Below, piece after piece: positions 11,628-24,410 of a stretch of 64,000 bases of DNA. Made by a program: the position numbers and the translations under genes. Origin of the DNA: Platerodrilus igneus. Lineage: Eukaryota > Arthropoda > Insecta > Coleoptera > Lycidae. The notes beneath the pieces were generated by a model, which was given only the letters and a program-made list of their open reading frames with translations, made no database searches and was not told the origin of the DNA. Each line of letters begins with the position of its first letter. Positions within the stretch are counted from its first letter, which is position 1. The DNA lies in contig JARFIW010000966.1 of the NCBI GenBank assembly GCA_036346225.1, positions 310,001-374,000 of the forward strand. The letters run 5' to 3'.

Positions 11628-12529
11628 TTTTTCTGTATCAGAAAAGAGAGTCTAGAAAGCGTATGTGTTATCCGTCACTAACGATGACGATGTGCATGCT
11701 TTTTACGTAATTTGGTTGTATCAAAAGAAAGTCAGCAAAACACATACAACCGCCTAATAACGAATGTACATTTGCATACAGTTCACTTGCATATAAAGGA
11801 ACTCTTGTTTACAAAAATGCATTCCTATAATTACGTCAATTTGTGTTGAGCTTCAATAACCTATTAGAAAAGTAACTTAATACGCACTTTCGCTTAACTG
11901 TTGGTTGTTTATTCGTTAAATTTGGAAGAAAATTCAAATTTAGTATGTGCACATATGAACAACCACTAAGTATTTAAATTAGCTTTTACCGTTACTTTAC
12001 ATCACTGAATAGTTACAATTTTTTAAGTAAAACTTCGTAGATACTTATGGGTTAAAGATTTTTGATAGCTGCAATGTATTTACCTTATTATACACTTAAC
12101 CTGAGTACAACGGCAGCTAGACAAAAATGTTGTAACAACATTGTGAGATTTTTGTATCCTCACCACGTAAGCATTGCTTCAAAAACCTACAACAGCATAA
12201 ATTAATTTCCCGGTTAGATTTATAATAGTTATTCCCAAGGAATCCACACAAACCAACGCTCGAAAATTTAAGTAGATCCATTTAACGAATGTGTAATCAA
12301 ACTGCCCCATAATAACACTCACGTAAAACCCATTACAGCATAGCAATAATTTTTAAGCATATTTCTAGCCCAAAGTTACGAAACCCGATTTATCGAATTT
12401 TGCAGGCAGTTTTCGGTCTATGTTGAAGTGTCCTGTGTCTGAAGAGGCAACGAAAACTAGATTTCAGAACCCCATTGCAACACTCAATTTTATTACATGT
12501 AGTCTTATGCAATTTGTTGTAGGTATCTT
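11628..12529. other. Non-coding spacer of module A
   Basis: No gene, RNA or element is recognisable. Almost the same sequence follows the zinc-finger gene in module B (38589-39460), so it belongs to the duplicated unit. Confidence 0.6.
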
Positions 12530-13215
12530 CCTCCGTATTATCTTGAACTTCTGGGAATGGAGTAAGTAATCAACTAGTGGGTAACCATATTCCCCTATAA
12601 ATAATATATTCCTTTGCAATGCAGTTTGCTGTATTAACTACCATTACCCAGCAGAAAGTAAATTTCTGAATACTCTTTGTACATTCGACTGATTCCATAT
12701 AAATGAGTCCCTGGTACTGCCAGGAAATTTAGCGTTAACATTTAATATTTTTAAATAAGCATCACATATCTAAAATATCTCTCATTAAGAAAAATATATG
12801 AAAAAAAGATTACTAGTTGAACATTAAGTGAATGATAATTATTTCAATTCACATATACATGTTCAGCAAATTCAGGATTCTCAACCTTGTGAGGTACTAT
12901 TGCAACATGTGTGCAATCTATACATCCTACAACTTCTAGGTACTTGTGTTGGTTATGAAATCTAGAAGTGATAATCAAAACACATTTTAAAAAGCAAATA
13001 TATGCTTGCTCCATTTTAATTGGGTTTAATTTTTCTAAATTATAATTTAGGAAAATAAGAATAAAGGAAAATAGGGCCACTTATTAAATAGCTCGGGCAA
13101 ATTTAGAGCTTTTGTAACTTCCTTAACAGACACGCGCAGAAGATTGTGACACATCAATACATTTATTAGCATCTGGCTGATAGTTACCATTTCCATAAAA
13201 TTTCAATGCTGTTAA
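12530..13215 (-). pseudogene. PIF/Harbinger transposase (HARBI1-like) remnant, copy A
   Basis: Reading the minus strand from 13215, fragments of the N-terminal part (FYGNGNYQ, VSQSSA) lead into VVGCIDCTHVAIVP and NPEFAEHVYVN at 12844-12960. The DDE core follows (LKILNVNAKFPGST, DSFIWNQSNV at 12620-12790), then YGYPLVDYLL. This is the HARBI1 nuclease order. The conserved Gly of CIDGTH is Cys, the later Asp region reads GEYGYP, and there are several stops, so it is inactive. Confidence 0.8.
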
Positions 13216-13875
13216 AACCTATAAAGAAAACTTGGTACAATAAATATAGGGTGGTTTCGCCTGTTTGCGATCACTTAACGGGATTCTTTAATTCAAGGTT
13301 AAATATCTTCCTAGACTTTAATGTTTTTCAATGCAAGTTGCTTTGATGGTTTGTGTAATGTATAATTTGTTATTTCCTAATTTTATTTTGCGGTTATTGA
13401 ACCCAATAAATAATAAAAAATTTAAAATCCCAGGAAGCAGTCATTCTCCCGGTTTCCGACCACTTATCCTAGCCGGTTTACTGCCATCATGTTTGTAGGT
13501 GGAAAAGAAAACTTATTGTCTAAAAGATATAGAACATTTATCTTTTAGTAAAATGAAAAATTAAAAAAACGATATATACATATTAATTTTATAATATATT
13601 TTACTAATAAATAAAAACTAATCATGCATAGGAACCCAAGAATCAGATACATATTTATTTATAATATTCCTAATTTAGTTATATCGTTATTTGTATTTCT
13701 TTATGCGAGTTCTATAAACATATCATTATCTTACTAGGTATTACTTAATAATGCACTCACAAAAAAGTCATTAACATAGGAACTTATTTATACTTATTAT
13801 ATATGTTTAGGAACATAAGAATCAGGAATCAAATAAATGTGTAAACTTTCAGCAGCATTATTTGTTTAAGTTTTT
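13216..13875. other. Unassigned AT-rich spacer of module A
   Basis: No coding or structural signal is recognised. It is shared with module B (40110-40578 and 41534-41657), where a solo LTR has split it. Confidence 0.5.
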
Positions 13876-14345
13876 TTAAATATCCTGTGTAGCCAGTTCA
13901 GCAACTTCGCACAAATCACATCTAAAATCAGATTGCGCTACCGCACTGTAGGGCACTTCATTAAGTTTTGTGCACTTCAGATGATACCACCTGATGCAAT
14001 CATCGCAACCTATATTTTTCCCAGCATCATCCTCCGCGTCGCTGATAAGTTTTTCCTGGCAGATATTGCATTTTAATTTGTTTTGCACTAATTGTGTCTT
14101 TTTCTTGTTTTCTTCAATTTTGCTTTCTTTTATCAATTGTTCGGCTTTCTTAGCCTCTCTGTCTAATTTTCTTTTTTTTTATTATCTTCCTTTTTAGTTT
14201 TTCTAGATTCTTCTTTTCATGATAGTCTTTCCAAATTTTGGATGATATAGCGCTTGGATATGTATTGTTCAGTTTTTTTTCCTTCTTTTAATTGTATAGA
14301 AAATTTTAAATGTAAGATCAAGGTCATTATCAGAAAAGAATTCTG
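13876..14345 (-). pseudogene. PHD-type zinc finger C-terminal fragment, copy A
   Basis: The open frame 13876-14136 encodes a lysine-rich helix followed by KCNICQEKL, GCDDCIRWYHLKC and FRCDLC, a Cys4-His-Cys3 PHD pattern. Upstream on the minus strand to about 14345, broken frames encode more charged helix. Insect pogo/CENP-B-like transposases often end in a PHD finger of this form, so this may be the tail of such a transposase; the catalytic part is absent. The same fragment occurs in module B. Confidence 0.6.
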
Positions 14346-14860
14346 CATCTAAACCACTTTCACTTACCTCTGTAAATCAAATATTCTATAGGTTTGTAAA
14401 ACAAGTTATCTATGAATTCTAGGCAATACCTTTATCAACGGATGATACGCAACTTATCGCCATCCCTACAATTTTCCGCCCACGGCTAGTATTCATATTG
14501 GATGTAAATTGGACGCACCTGTTCATAAATTGTCAAACTCTTTAGGACAGAATGCTAAAGCTATTCTTCATACTTCAGGCTTGTATTACAGAGAGCATGC
14601 GTTTCACTGAAAGTCGTTAATGTGAACCGCAACGGTAGGCGGTCACTGACGACCAATCACTGTCTATACAGGTATAACTTTTGTGTTTTTATTAATAGCG
14701 GTCACCAATGACCGACACAATTTTTTCAGGATGTAAGTGATAAAAATATTCAATAGTATTTAGATATTCACATACCCTTAATTAATGGCATACATTAACG
14801 AATGTATGGCAAAGAACAACATTAGCAGTGTGGGACATTTTAAAATATCAGTTTGGCCGC

Positions 14861-14861
<1 letters not shown>

Positions 14862-14898
<37 letters not shown>
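14862..14898. repeat. (AT)n tract at the A/X border
   Basis: Pure alternating AT of about 37 bp separates module A from repeat X. The equivalent right edge of module B (42662-42699) is also an (AT)n tract. Confidence 0.95.
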
Positions 14899-14902
<4 letters not shown>

Positions 14903-16953
14903 ATCGTGTAATTAAGGGGTCATTGGGATATATAAGGGCACAAGTGAACTCATAGGTGGAGAGCTTTTAAATAAGAGAAAATAAATTTATTTAATTAGGG
15001 AGTTTGATATTTTTAACAAATAATTTTTTACTTAAGAAGTGTATAATAATGTAGGGTCAATGTAATTTAACCAAGGATAATGTAAGATATTATTTGTATA
15101 AACATAGGGCATAATAAATAATAATTGGGGCAAAATCATTCTAACGTATTTAAATTTGTTGTAAAGTATTATATGAAAATCTAAAAGCGTGGAGCAAGTG
15201 TTATAATAACATTTCTGTTCTCAAACGTAAAATGTAACAAGTTTAAACAAAACAACGAAGAGAGATAATATTTCTCGGTAAGCTTGGCAACAAACAAACT
15301 TTAATGGTTTATTGGAAATGTACAGCCGTTGGGATTAATGTAGACGCGGTTTGATAATTTGATTTCAATCTTGAAGGTAGTATAGTAAAGAATCAATAAA
15401 AGACCAAGACAGAATAAAAGTGTATTGAGTGCAAGAGGGATGCGTGTACTTAATTCAGGAAACATTATAGTTGGGAGACCTAAATAAAATCAATAATTTC
15501 AAGGATATTTAGAAGCAAACACGAGTCTGTTAAAAAGTTGGGGAATGAAGCCAAGCAAGGTGAATGGTGTGGATTGTACAAGAAAAGTAAAGATCCAGCT
15601 GGTGGAAGGATATGACTAGATAAAGCTATAGGTACAAGGGAGATGAGAGATTTGTTCAAGTTGAAAACGTTGACAAATGAAAATGTAGAGGCTAACGGTT
15701 GGCGGTTTGAAGCGATTTACCGAGTATTGTTATGTTTGTTATGAATATTCACCAGACGTTAGGGGTTTTTCGCTGGAACAACGAGCAGTTAGAAAAGATT
15801 TTCAAGAATTATAGGAACGGGTATACAAGTGTACGTGCCAATTTAAAACAGGGGGCGAATTTTACTTTTATAATCACTGGCAGAGAGGGGCCAAGCTCTT
15901 TTTTTTCGCTCTGATTTCATCCAGCATTGGTGATAATAGTTACATTCAAGTGAATTAGTGCAATTTGATAAAATTTTATGTTGAAGCTGATAAAGCATCT
16001 TTGTGTTAAAACAATAAAGTGGTACGTAAGTACAAAGCTTGTTAAGTTGGTATTTAAATGCACGAAAATTATAAAATTTGAAATTGTTTGGATAATAAAA
16101 AAAGGGATTTTTGAATAATAAAAGTTAAGTTTGGAGACTGAAATTTTTGGATTGGAAATTGTAAGCAGCGGTGTGCATAGCAGATATGGTAATTGGACCA
16201 GACAGTTAGCTGATGGACTGGGTATCCACTAGACGGCAGCATCTTCAAAGAGCTAGATGGCGGAGCACACTTAGAAAATAAAAACCAGGTAGGCGATAGA
16301 ATAGAACACTGAGTGATAATTATTTTTATAGTGTTTGTGATTATTTGGATTTGAGATTGATGTGTTTTATTATTATTTGATATTTTATGAACAGACATTT
16401 ATGGGACTTTTTGAAAATAATTAATGAATTTACAGATAACCAAATGTTGTAAAGAGGTATAGAGAGCTTATTGATATTTGGTGGTGCTTGAAATTTATAT
16501 GCACTGTTGTAGAGTTTTATTATAAGCTCATGCTAAAACAAAAGGGTAACGTAAAGTATGAGAAACGCCCTCTTACTTTAAATAAAAATATATTTGTTTA
16601 AAAGGTTATAAATTTGCATGATTATTGTTATAAAATTATTGACAATTATAGATGTACCTAAAGGAATGGTGTTTTAAAATGTAATATGGATCTAATTTAA
16701 ATAGAGTGTGATATATTTGGTCAATTGATTTATTTTGAGTGTGTGATTGGTGGGAATGTCTATTTAGGTTTCAGCATGAAGATATTGCGAAGATGTTTTT
16801 AGATGTAACCGGTAGGTGTCAACAACTTTATTTAGGAAATTAGGTAAGAAGCATTATTAGGAGCAGCCGAGGTCAAGATTCCAGTTAGGCTACACATAAT
16901 TATGTCAACCCAAAAGTCGGGCATGATTCCAGAGACGTTCCAGAGCAAACCAC
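14899..16953 (+). repeat. Repeat X, copy 1 (about 2.06 kb)
   Basis: The unit starts after (AT)n with ATCGTGTAATTAAGGGG and ends at GACGTTCCAGAGC. It is the reverse complement of 33782-35849 along its whole length at high identity. Both copies contain the same short open frame (15732 here: FVMNIHQTLGVFRWNN), but an indel shifts it afterwards and it has no recognisable family, so I do not call it a gene. The family is unclassified; the terminus resembles that of repeat F (AGCTnTGnA). Confidence 0.8.
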
Positions 16954-18686
16954 ACAATAATATATTCTTATATCCACTACCTCTACTCTTGCTCTCACTC
17001 TCTCCGCCCCCCTTTTTACTTTTTATTCGTGCCTTTCTTATTAATTTAATGATTTTATACGATGTGCAAATATCTATTTTACGCCCCCTTACTTATGCAA
17101 CGTTTGGTTGGTTTTTAAATCCAAATCGTTTTTACTATGCCTCGACTATATAAACTCTTTCTTCTCAGGGTATCCACCTACTTACCGTGGGTTCGGTGAT
17201 AAGTAGATGTGCAATACCCAACCAAACTGCACTGTCTTTTGTTTAAGTACCCTTTTTTAGAATTTACTTTTGTATATGCCAAATCTTATGTGATCAACGT
17301 AGCCTTGTGCCAAATTAATTAATACCACAAAATTTATGACTTTGACGCTATAATGCACAGAACTCACCTGGATTATACGTCGTTACTGGCCTCTCTTAAT
17401 GCTGGCTCAAAATCCTTGTTGCCGTATGCGCCTTCACAATGTTTCACTATCACTTTGAACTGCCGTCTAGCCTCCAGGTATCTTTCTTTAATTTTGTTGC
17501 GCCCAAATCTGAAATAAATGACCCGAATTTTAGAATTTAGAATACCCTTTTTATCTACTTCCCCTGCGCTAATTCTTCCGTAGTAATTTCTTCGCTGACT
17601 CGTACACTTCCGCTTTTAATCCGCTCTTTCCAAATCTATCCTCGTTCCTGTTTACCACTCAATCCAAATCTATTCTCGTTCCTGTTTACCACTCAATCCA
17701 AATCTATCTTCGTTCCTATTTAATACTCAATCCAAATCTATCTGCGTTCCTGTTTACCACTCAATGCTCCTCTACATATAAATCCATATCCCAATCAATC
17801 CTATTCAATTCTTCACTTTTACAATTCCTATCCGATGCCGTCTACCTATATTATCTCGTTCCAATTCAATCTCAATCTTAATTTCCGCCGGTTCGCTGTC
17901 GCACTAATTCCAATATTTACTTTTATTCGTCGCCGTTATTAATTCTCTATACACTGATGCTTCTCTTTACTCTTCTTATATAAATCAAACCCTTATAATT
18001 CAAACACATTTATTTACTCTTCCAAAAATATTTAACAATTTAGCGCAGTTTCATAAATACGTCTTTACACAAGAAAAATTCGAAATCAACTCCCGTTGTT
18101 TACTATCCTAGGCGATAATTACAACATTTTATGCCTACTCTATTACATATTATATAAATAAAACTATCCAATAACATTTTATCACTGAGTCCGTGTCACA
18201 AATACCTTAAGTTTTGTCTTTAGCACTTTCCTATTTTATACATAATATTCTACCATTGGTCCTAAATGTTTCACAACCCTTCAATCATATTTGACATTGT
18301 TATTACTTATAATTTTGAGATTACATGTTTGTCCAAAATTTGATTCTAATAAATAAAAGCCAAAATAATTCACATATGAACCTGGATCTGCGTGGTTAAT
18401 AGTGGACAACCATAGACGCATCCGGTTTTCGGTTGGCAAATGTACTTTCAATGGCCTATTAAATTGCAACTCAGTATAAAACCTTGAGCACTGTGTATTT
18501 TATCACGTCATCAAGTCATTTTAATCTACATCTTGGCACATACATTTCAACTACTTTAGCGTATGTAAAGTACGGCAAACATACATTTTTAAATTACGGG
18601 ATCTAATATATGGATTATTTTATTTGGCATACACTACCTTTTACTCAAAAACAACCCTTAGAACCCTTGAAGCTCCCCCTGACATT

Positions 18687-18689
<3 letters not shown>
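16954..18689. repeat. Unclassified segment Y
   Basis: This segment lies between the end of X and an (AT)n tract. It contains a 34-bp tandem repeat (17630-17765) and a promoter-like TATAAAA at 18475-18481. No coding frame is convincing. By position and AT border it resembles the X and F modules but has no second copy in the window. Confidence 0.35.
17630..17765. repeat. 34-bp tandem repeat, 4 copies
   Basis: The unit begins CCAAATCTATCCTCGTTCCT and recurs at 17630, 17664, 17698 and 17732 with a few substitutions. Confidence 0.9.

Positions 18690-18722
<33 letters not shown>
18690..18722. repeat. (AT)n tract between Y and z
   Basis: Pure alternating AT, about 33 bp. Confidence 0.95.
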
Positions 18723-18725
<3 letters not shown>

Positions 18726-18838
18726 AAATGATCATTTGGGCTTTGCATAAGAGTCTAAGCTATTATTTCATCTTATTAATTGTAATACGTTAGTATTTAT
18801 CAACTTACCTTGTGTAAAAAAAAACTACCTAAAATATT
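18723..18838 (-). repeat. Repeat z, truncated copy
   Basis: This is the terminal 115 bp of the tRNA-like repeat seen whole near 33.2 and 43.0 kb. Shared landmarks are GAAATGATCATTTGGGCTTT, CTTATTAATTGTAATACG and TTACCTTGTGTAAAAA. It is bounded by (AT)n on both sides and lacks the tRNA-like part. Confidence 0.8.
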
Positions 18839-18849
18839 TATATATATAT

Positions 18850-18901
<52 letters not shown>
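18839..18901. repeat. (AT)n tract between z and F1
   Basis: Two alternating AT runs with one interruption (AAAT), about 63 bp. Confidence 0.95.
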
Positions 18902-18903
<2 letters not shown>

Positions 18904-20976
18904 CTGTGAATCGTGGGGACATGGTCTTTGGATCTCCCTAAAAACCATTTACGCCCCAACGTTGGGTCGTTATAAGATTGCTGTGATCAGGGACTTATGG
19001 GTTTGACATCGCCAGTGTCAACACTGATTTTCAAAAAAATAAAAAAATTTATAAAAATATTCTTACCCGTTTATTCTGCTGCAACAATTTTCAGCAGCTT
19101 CCTTGGCTAGCTCAGCTGTGCCTCTTTTCGGATACCTAAATTTACAATCATTCTTCCTTGCCACTCGCACATCATTCAATAGAATCACCAAATAATACAA
19201 CAATCATACAATCTTTATTTACCGCTATTTACAAACAAATTATTTACAGGTATAAATAGTTTGGTACACTAATTACAACTCAATAAGTGATATGTTTTAA
19301 AGTCCTTGTTTTAAATTATTATTTGCAAACATATTTAATACAATATGAGTAGATGGGCCCCAAATAATACCCTATATTTATTACACACTGGAGTATGGTG
19401 AGCTCATAATAACCCAGTTTATTAATGTATGCCTTTCACCTTGCATAAAATTACTACAAAACTAATAAACCCATGTACCCTTAACGATCCAATTTAAATT
19501 CATAATGAAATTTAGTAAGTTTTACATGCACCCTTTTTCAATATTTTAAATAACCCTAATAATTGTCAAGGATACGTTGTATAACCATAAATAACCCCAA
19601 TGTTCACTCACACATTACCAAATAATTCCAAAAGTTTATCAGATAACAAAAATTTCAAATAAGTTACCTGGAAAATGCTTCAAGCCTCCATTCCTTCGAC
19701 GATGCTTACCAGAACCCCTTGGCTTCGTGACTATGCGCTCTGATACTCCACATATTCATAGATAATAACCTCAGTATTCGCCAAACGCCTTGCTTCCAAT
19801 TACCATTCCATAACAGCATACAAACTCACGTATATTATACTTCTGTTTATTGGTTTACTAGCTTGGTATGGTATTAGTTAAACCTCGGTTAATTTAATTC
19901 AATCGACACTACTAACGTTAATAACTATAAGACCTCAACTACCAAGTTACAAGTGCTAGTACTACATTTACTGTATTATGAATACTTTTAATACTCACAA
20001 GAACTGTACTATAACGTCGGTCTATTGTTGTAAGTAGTATAAACGATGAGAATACAAAGAGAGCTTTTCTACTTCCTGCAAAAGTATTTATATCCTCCAA
20101 AATGCCACCTCTAGGACACACTTCACGTGAAATACTTATTTTCTAATAACATTTCTACAAATTTTGATATAAACGACTTTAAGATTCCAGAAATTCACCT
20201 CGTGAACGCGCCGTATGATCCGAAAATCGCTTCCACCTGTCGCATGTTCGTACTTTTGTAAAACTATCCGTTTCAACCAATGATACTGTTCTGTGTCGTC
20301 ATGAAACTTCGCCTGTGATATTTTTATCTCTGTCTTATGCATATTTGATGTCGCGTTCCAAACCCCACTTGTGTTATAGAAAATCGATATTGCTGACAGC
20401 GTCTAACCACTCCACGTGGATAAGAACGTGAAAACCAATGCTTTTATATCCGTCTCTATCTGTAGCATCTTACCGATCGTGCATCTCCTCTACTCTTTAA
20501 AAACTTTGTTAGCTTGTTATTCGAAGCGACTGACGGTTAAAAACTATTTTCTATAAAGTTCGCTTTATTATGCTGATAATTTCGAAGAAGGTAACCTTTT
20601 AAACATGCAGGTGTTCTTAATTATAAACCGTTTAAAACAACAATTCTTGGAGTTTATATTTCACCGTACTGACGTCGGTTTGTTACCAAGAAACCTTTTG
20701 CCTTGGGAATATTGATTTTCTATAACCTGGTGTGTTTTCTAATGCTATTACACGTTGAATTAAAATAAATTAAATTAATTATGCGTTTCTATTTGTTTTT
20801 TAAAACTAGTTTTCTTTATGTACCTTTAACCTTTCAATCATTACTTATAAAAATACGTCAATACTTGTCCGTTTAAAAGAAATAAATTTTGCGCGTAAAT
20901 AATTTGTTCGTTTCTCCATACAGGGTGTTTGAAATCGCATTGCTTACCCCAAATTTGACCCTTTGCATCCATAGCA
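18902..20976. repeat. Repeat F, copy 1 (about 2.07 kb)
   Basis: A full unit begins AGCTGTGAATCG and ends CATCCATAGCAA, so the ends are short inverted repeats (TTGCTGTG type), with (AT)n outside both. It shares with the other copies ATGAGTAGATGGGCCCC (19345), GAAAATCGATATT and a CCACGTGGA box (20380-20420). On the minus strand a TATAAATA box (about 20087) is followed after about 30 bp by AAGCTCTCTTTG, promoter-like and conserved. An AATAAA lies downstream near 19210. No coding frame is seen; an LTR-like or non-autonomous element is plausible. Confidence 0.75.
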
Positions 20977-20993
20977 ATATATATATATATATA
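20977..20993. repeat. (AT)n tract between F1 and Penelope
   Basis: Short alternating AT run joining the end of F1 to the left arm of the Penelope palindrome. Confidence 0.9.
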
Positions 20994-21918
20994 ATGTTAA
21001 ATGTTTTTATTTTTCTTGACTTTTTCACTCTATTTGTTTGAGGATGCTTTTCTTGGATTATAGGTCGAAACATTAATATAAAATTTTACATTTTATTGTT
21101 CTATAACCTCACTCGACCATACGTACGTTTCGACTATTTGAGCCTTTTTCAATGATTCAGTCATTCCTATAAATTAATTTACTAATATACTAACCTATCC
21201 TTATATAATTTTGTCACTTACTCTAAACTATTCTATTCGTTATACACTTAACAACTAAATAAACTAAGCCTATTTGTATGTCATTTAAAAGTACGTTACA
21301 AAATTCTTAACATACCTTATTGTTGAATGTGTATATAAGACCGTATGTGTTGCATTAATACAAAATGTTATCCTAAACTGTCTATTATCTATTAATATAT
21401 TGCTATCATTCCAGTAAACCTGATAATCTATTTTAAATATATATATTTTTATATCCGATATTTCTCAATTTTATGTTCTTTAGTTTTATTTTATTATTAT
21501 TTTTTGTTTATTTATTTAATTGAATTATGATAGATTTTACTCAAATTTTTTATATCTATTTTGTCATTAATTGCTGTAGGATTTAATGTTATGAAAATAA
21601 TTTCATATAACCTTCTTTTTCTTTTGTTTGGTTCAATTTTGAGTATTGTCGTTTTCTCGTAATTAAATTTGTGTTTATTTTGTGTTTTATGTTTAGTTAG
21701 GGCGGTCGTATTGTTTTTATTATATTTGTGTCCATTCAAACGTTTCTTAATATGCTGTATGCTCTGGCCAATGTATACACTGTCACATCCATCTTGGCAT
21801 GGGATCTTATATACGGTATGGGTTTTTATTTTTAGGTATTTTATCCTTTATTTTAGTAAATAAATTTTTACTTAGGTTAATACTTTTATGAGTTGTATCT
21901 ATATCGTATTTTTTAACT
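20994..21918 (-). repeat. Left inverted arm of P1 (second endonuclease fragment)
   Basis: This arm is the reverse complement of 23573-24538 at about 90 percent identity. On the minus strand it encodes the same GIY-YIG module and tail (NGHKYNKNNTTALTKHKTQ at 21512-21739). It contains the hammerhead-like motif described separately. Confidence 0.9.
21115..21152 (-). ncRNA. Hammerhead-like remnant in P1 left arm
   Basis: The minus strand reads TTGAAAAAGGCTC, a short loop, AGTCGAAACGTACG and a final GGTC. Spacing resembles the CUGANGA, stem II, GAAAC, stem III, GUC order of Penelope hammerhead ribozymes, but the first box is degenerate, so self-cleavage is doubtful. Confidence 0.35.
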
Positions 21919-22029
21919 ATTATATAATTATAAAATTATAAAATATAAACTATTATAAAATTAATTAAAAATACTGTTACTGCTGAGGAGTTTGATCATA
22001 TAATAAAGGAACACCGTTTAAAATATGAC

Positions 22030-23650
22030 ATGTTTATAAAAATAAAAAATAGAAATATAAAAAAAATTAATAAATTACAGACAAACAACATTAATATAAA
22101 TACGATTACAGCTAAGTCTAACTGGATCGAAAATTTGTCTGAGGTTACATTACCTGATTATGTTCGAGACACTCTATGTTTAGGACCTCAATTTGCACTA
22201 CCCCTTGAAAAACATATTGAACTGCCTCACAATGAAATAATAGTAAATGTAGAAAATGCATTAAAAAATTTACGCACAAGTAAAAAAGATGAACTATTAT
22301 CGCAGGTTTGTAATATAATAACTAATCATGCACACAGATTTACAAACAATAATCGTATGAGCAAAATTAACAAGGATATGTGCAGAAAAGTTAAAAAAAC
22401 GAAAATGTTTTTAAAACGTAATTCTGAACTTATGATGATAAAACCAGACAAATATAATAAAACTGTAATAATGAATGAGAAGGTGTATGATATAAAAATT
22501 AAAGAGCTGTTACAGGACCAAAATACATATAGATTAATAAAACAGAATCCCACAATAAATTATCAAAAAACATATAATGAATTAGTTAAACACTGAGAAA
22601 ATAAAACATACATATCACCAACAATATGTAAGCAATTAACGATTAATAATTCGCCAAAGCTATATGGATTGCCAAAGCTTCATAAGGAAGGCATACCAAT
22701 GAGACCTCTTATTTCGTCTGTTCAATTACCATTTAATAAATTGGCAGTGTTTTTAAAAAATATCATGAAAAAATATTCTATATAAAAATGCACACTATAT
22801 AAAAGATTCGTGGCATATCAAAAATAATATAAGTAATATTAAGATTCCTGAAAATTATTTATTAATTTCTTTAGATGTAATATCGCTATACACCAACATT
22901 ACTATCGATTTGGCATTAAATATAATTGAAAATAAATGGCAAGAGATTAAAGAATTTACCGACCTACCATTACAAGAAATAATAAAAACCACTCAACTAA
23001 TTTTAGAATCAACATATTTCACTTATAGAAACAAGGTGTTTAAACAAATAAATGGTTGTGCAATGGGTATGGCTTTGTCTAGCGTGATCGCACAATTAGT
23101 GCTAGAAGAACTTGAGACAACCATTTTAAGAAAGTTTGAATTTGACATACCTTTTTTCTATAGATATGTTGATGATTGTATTTGTGCTGTTCCAATGGAT
23201 AAAATAGAATATACTCTTAACTTATTTAATAGTTTTCATGAAAAACTACAATTTACCATAGAAATTGAAAAGAACAACAAATTAAATTTTCTAGATATGA
23301 CTATACACACCAAAAAAAAACAGGTACTAAAAACTGAATGGTATAATAGGAAAACGTGGTCGGGAAGGTATATCAACTACCACTCGCAACATCATATTGC
23401 AGACAAAAAGCATGTGGTAATAGGTATGGCAGACAGAGCCATAAAATTGTTAAATCTTGAATACAGACATAAAGCAATTATAAAATCTATACATGCTCTT
23501 ATGGAAAACAATTACCCTAAATGTATACAACTTTACCGTATATTAATGGGTTATCTGAGAACATCCAAAACTAGTTAAAAAATACGATATAGATACAACT
23601 CATAAAAGTTTTAACCTAAATAAAAAATTATTTACTAACATAAAGGATAA
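22030..23650 (+). pseudogene. Penelope reverse transcriptase (P1)
   Basis: The N-terminal part is open from 22030 to a TGA at about 22595 (WIENLSEVTLPDYVR, LCLGPQFALP). The same frame resumes with NSPKLYGLPKLHKEG and, after a frameshift near 22785, with the RT core: SLDVISLYTNI (motif A, about 22870-22900), FKQINGCAMGMALSS (motif B) and FFYRYVDDCICAV (motif C, catalytic YVDD, about 23155-23190). NNKLNFLDMTI follows. The RT residues needed for catalysis are present, but the stop and frameshift disable the gene. Copy P2 carries the same stop and frameshift. A 6-bp deletion near 22650 is unique to P1. Confidence 0.9.
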
Positions 23651-23956
23651 AATACCTAAAAATAAAAAACCCATACCGTATATAAGATCCCATGCCAAGA
23701 TGGATGTGACAGTGTATACATTGGCCAGAGCATACAGCATATTGAGAAACGTTTGAATGGACACAAATATAATAAAAACAATGCGACCGCCCTAACTAAA
23801 CATGAAACACAAAATAAACACAAATTTAATTTCGAGAAAACGACAATACTCAAAATTGAATCAAACCAAAAAAAGAGAGAGGTATATGAAATGATTTTCA
23901 TAACATTAAATCCCACAGCAATTAATGACAAAATAGATATAAAAAAAATTGAGTAA
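23650..23956 (+). pseudogene. Penelope GIY-YIG endonuclease (P1)
   Basis: In the frame entered near 23650 the sequence encodes VYKIPCQDGCDSVYIGQS, a VYK..YIG variant of the GIY-YIG signature with the two Cys of the Penelope zinc site, then KRLNGHKYN and a tail ending DKIDIKKIE. This module cuts target DNA in Penelope retrotransposition. It is separated from the RT frame by a frameshift between 23578 and 23650. Confidence 0.85.
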
Positions 23957-24045
23957 AATCTCTCATAATTTAATTAAATAAATAAACGAAAAATAATAAT
24001 AAAATAACACTAAAGAACATAAAATTGAGAAATATCGGATATAAA

Positions 24046-24088
<43 letters not shown>

Positions 24089-24372
24089 TTAAAATAGATG
24101 ATCAGGTTTACTGGAGTGATAGCAATATATTAATAGATAATCGACAGTTTAGGATAACATTTTGTATTAATACAACGCATGCGATCATATATACACATTC
24201 AACAATAAGGTAGGTTAAGAACTTTGTAACGTATTTTTAAATGACATACAAATAGGCTTAGTTTATTTAGTTGTTAAGTGTATAACGAATAGAATAGTTT
24301 AGGGTAAGTGACAAAATTATATAAGGATAGTTTAGTATATTAGTAAATTAATTTATAGGAACGACTGAATCA

Positions 24373-24410
24373 TTGAAAAAGGCTCAACTAGTCAAAACGT
24401 ACGTATGGTC
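24373..24410 (+). ncRNA. Hammerhead-like remnant in P1 right arm
   Basis: It reads TTGAAAAAGGCTC, CAACTAGTC, AAAACGTACGTATGGTC, the counterpart of the left-arm motif. A substitution in the GAAAC box weakens it further. Confidence 0.3.

Larger units (their letters stand above)
8136..14862 (+). repeat. Segmental duplication copy A (zinc-finger module)
   Basis: From AGCTGCCAGGTTTGG to TGGCCGCGAA this region matches 35908-42661 in the same order and orientation, with high identity over coding and non-coding parts. It contains a C2H2 zinc-finger gene, a Harbinger remnant and a PHD-finger remnant. Relative to copy B it has about 320 extra bases at 8241-8563 and about 80 at 13173-13251, and lacks B's solo LTR. 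Its right edge is an (AT)n tract; its left edge lies 20 bp from the mariner transposon. Confidence 0.9.

Noticed and set aside
15732..15914. Open frame shared by both X copies
   Set aside because: Both copies are nearly identical DNA, so sharing is not evidence of selection; the frame breaks through an indel after about 40 codons.
24025..24213. Open frame with a long Ile-Tyr run
   Set aside because: It is the translation of an (AT)n microsatellite.
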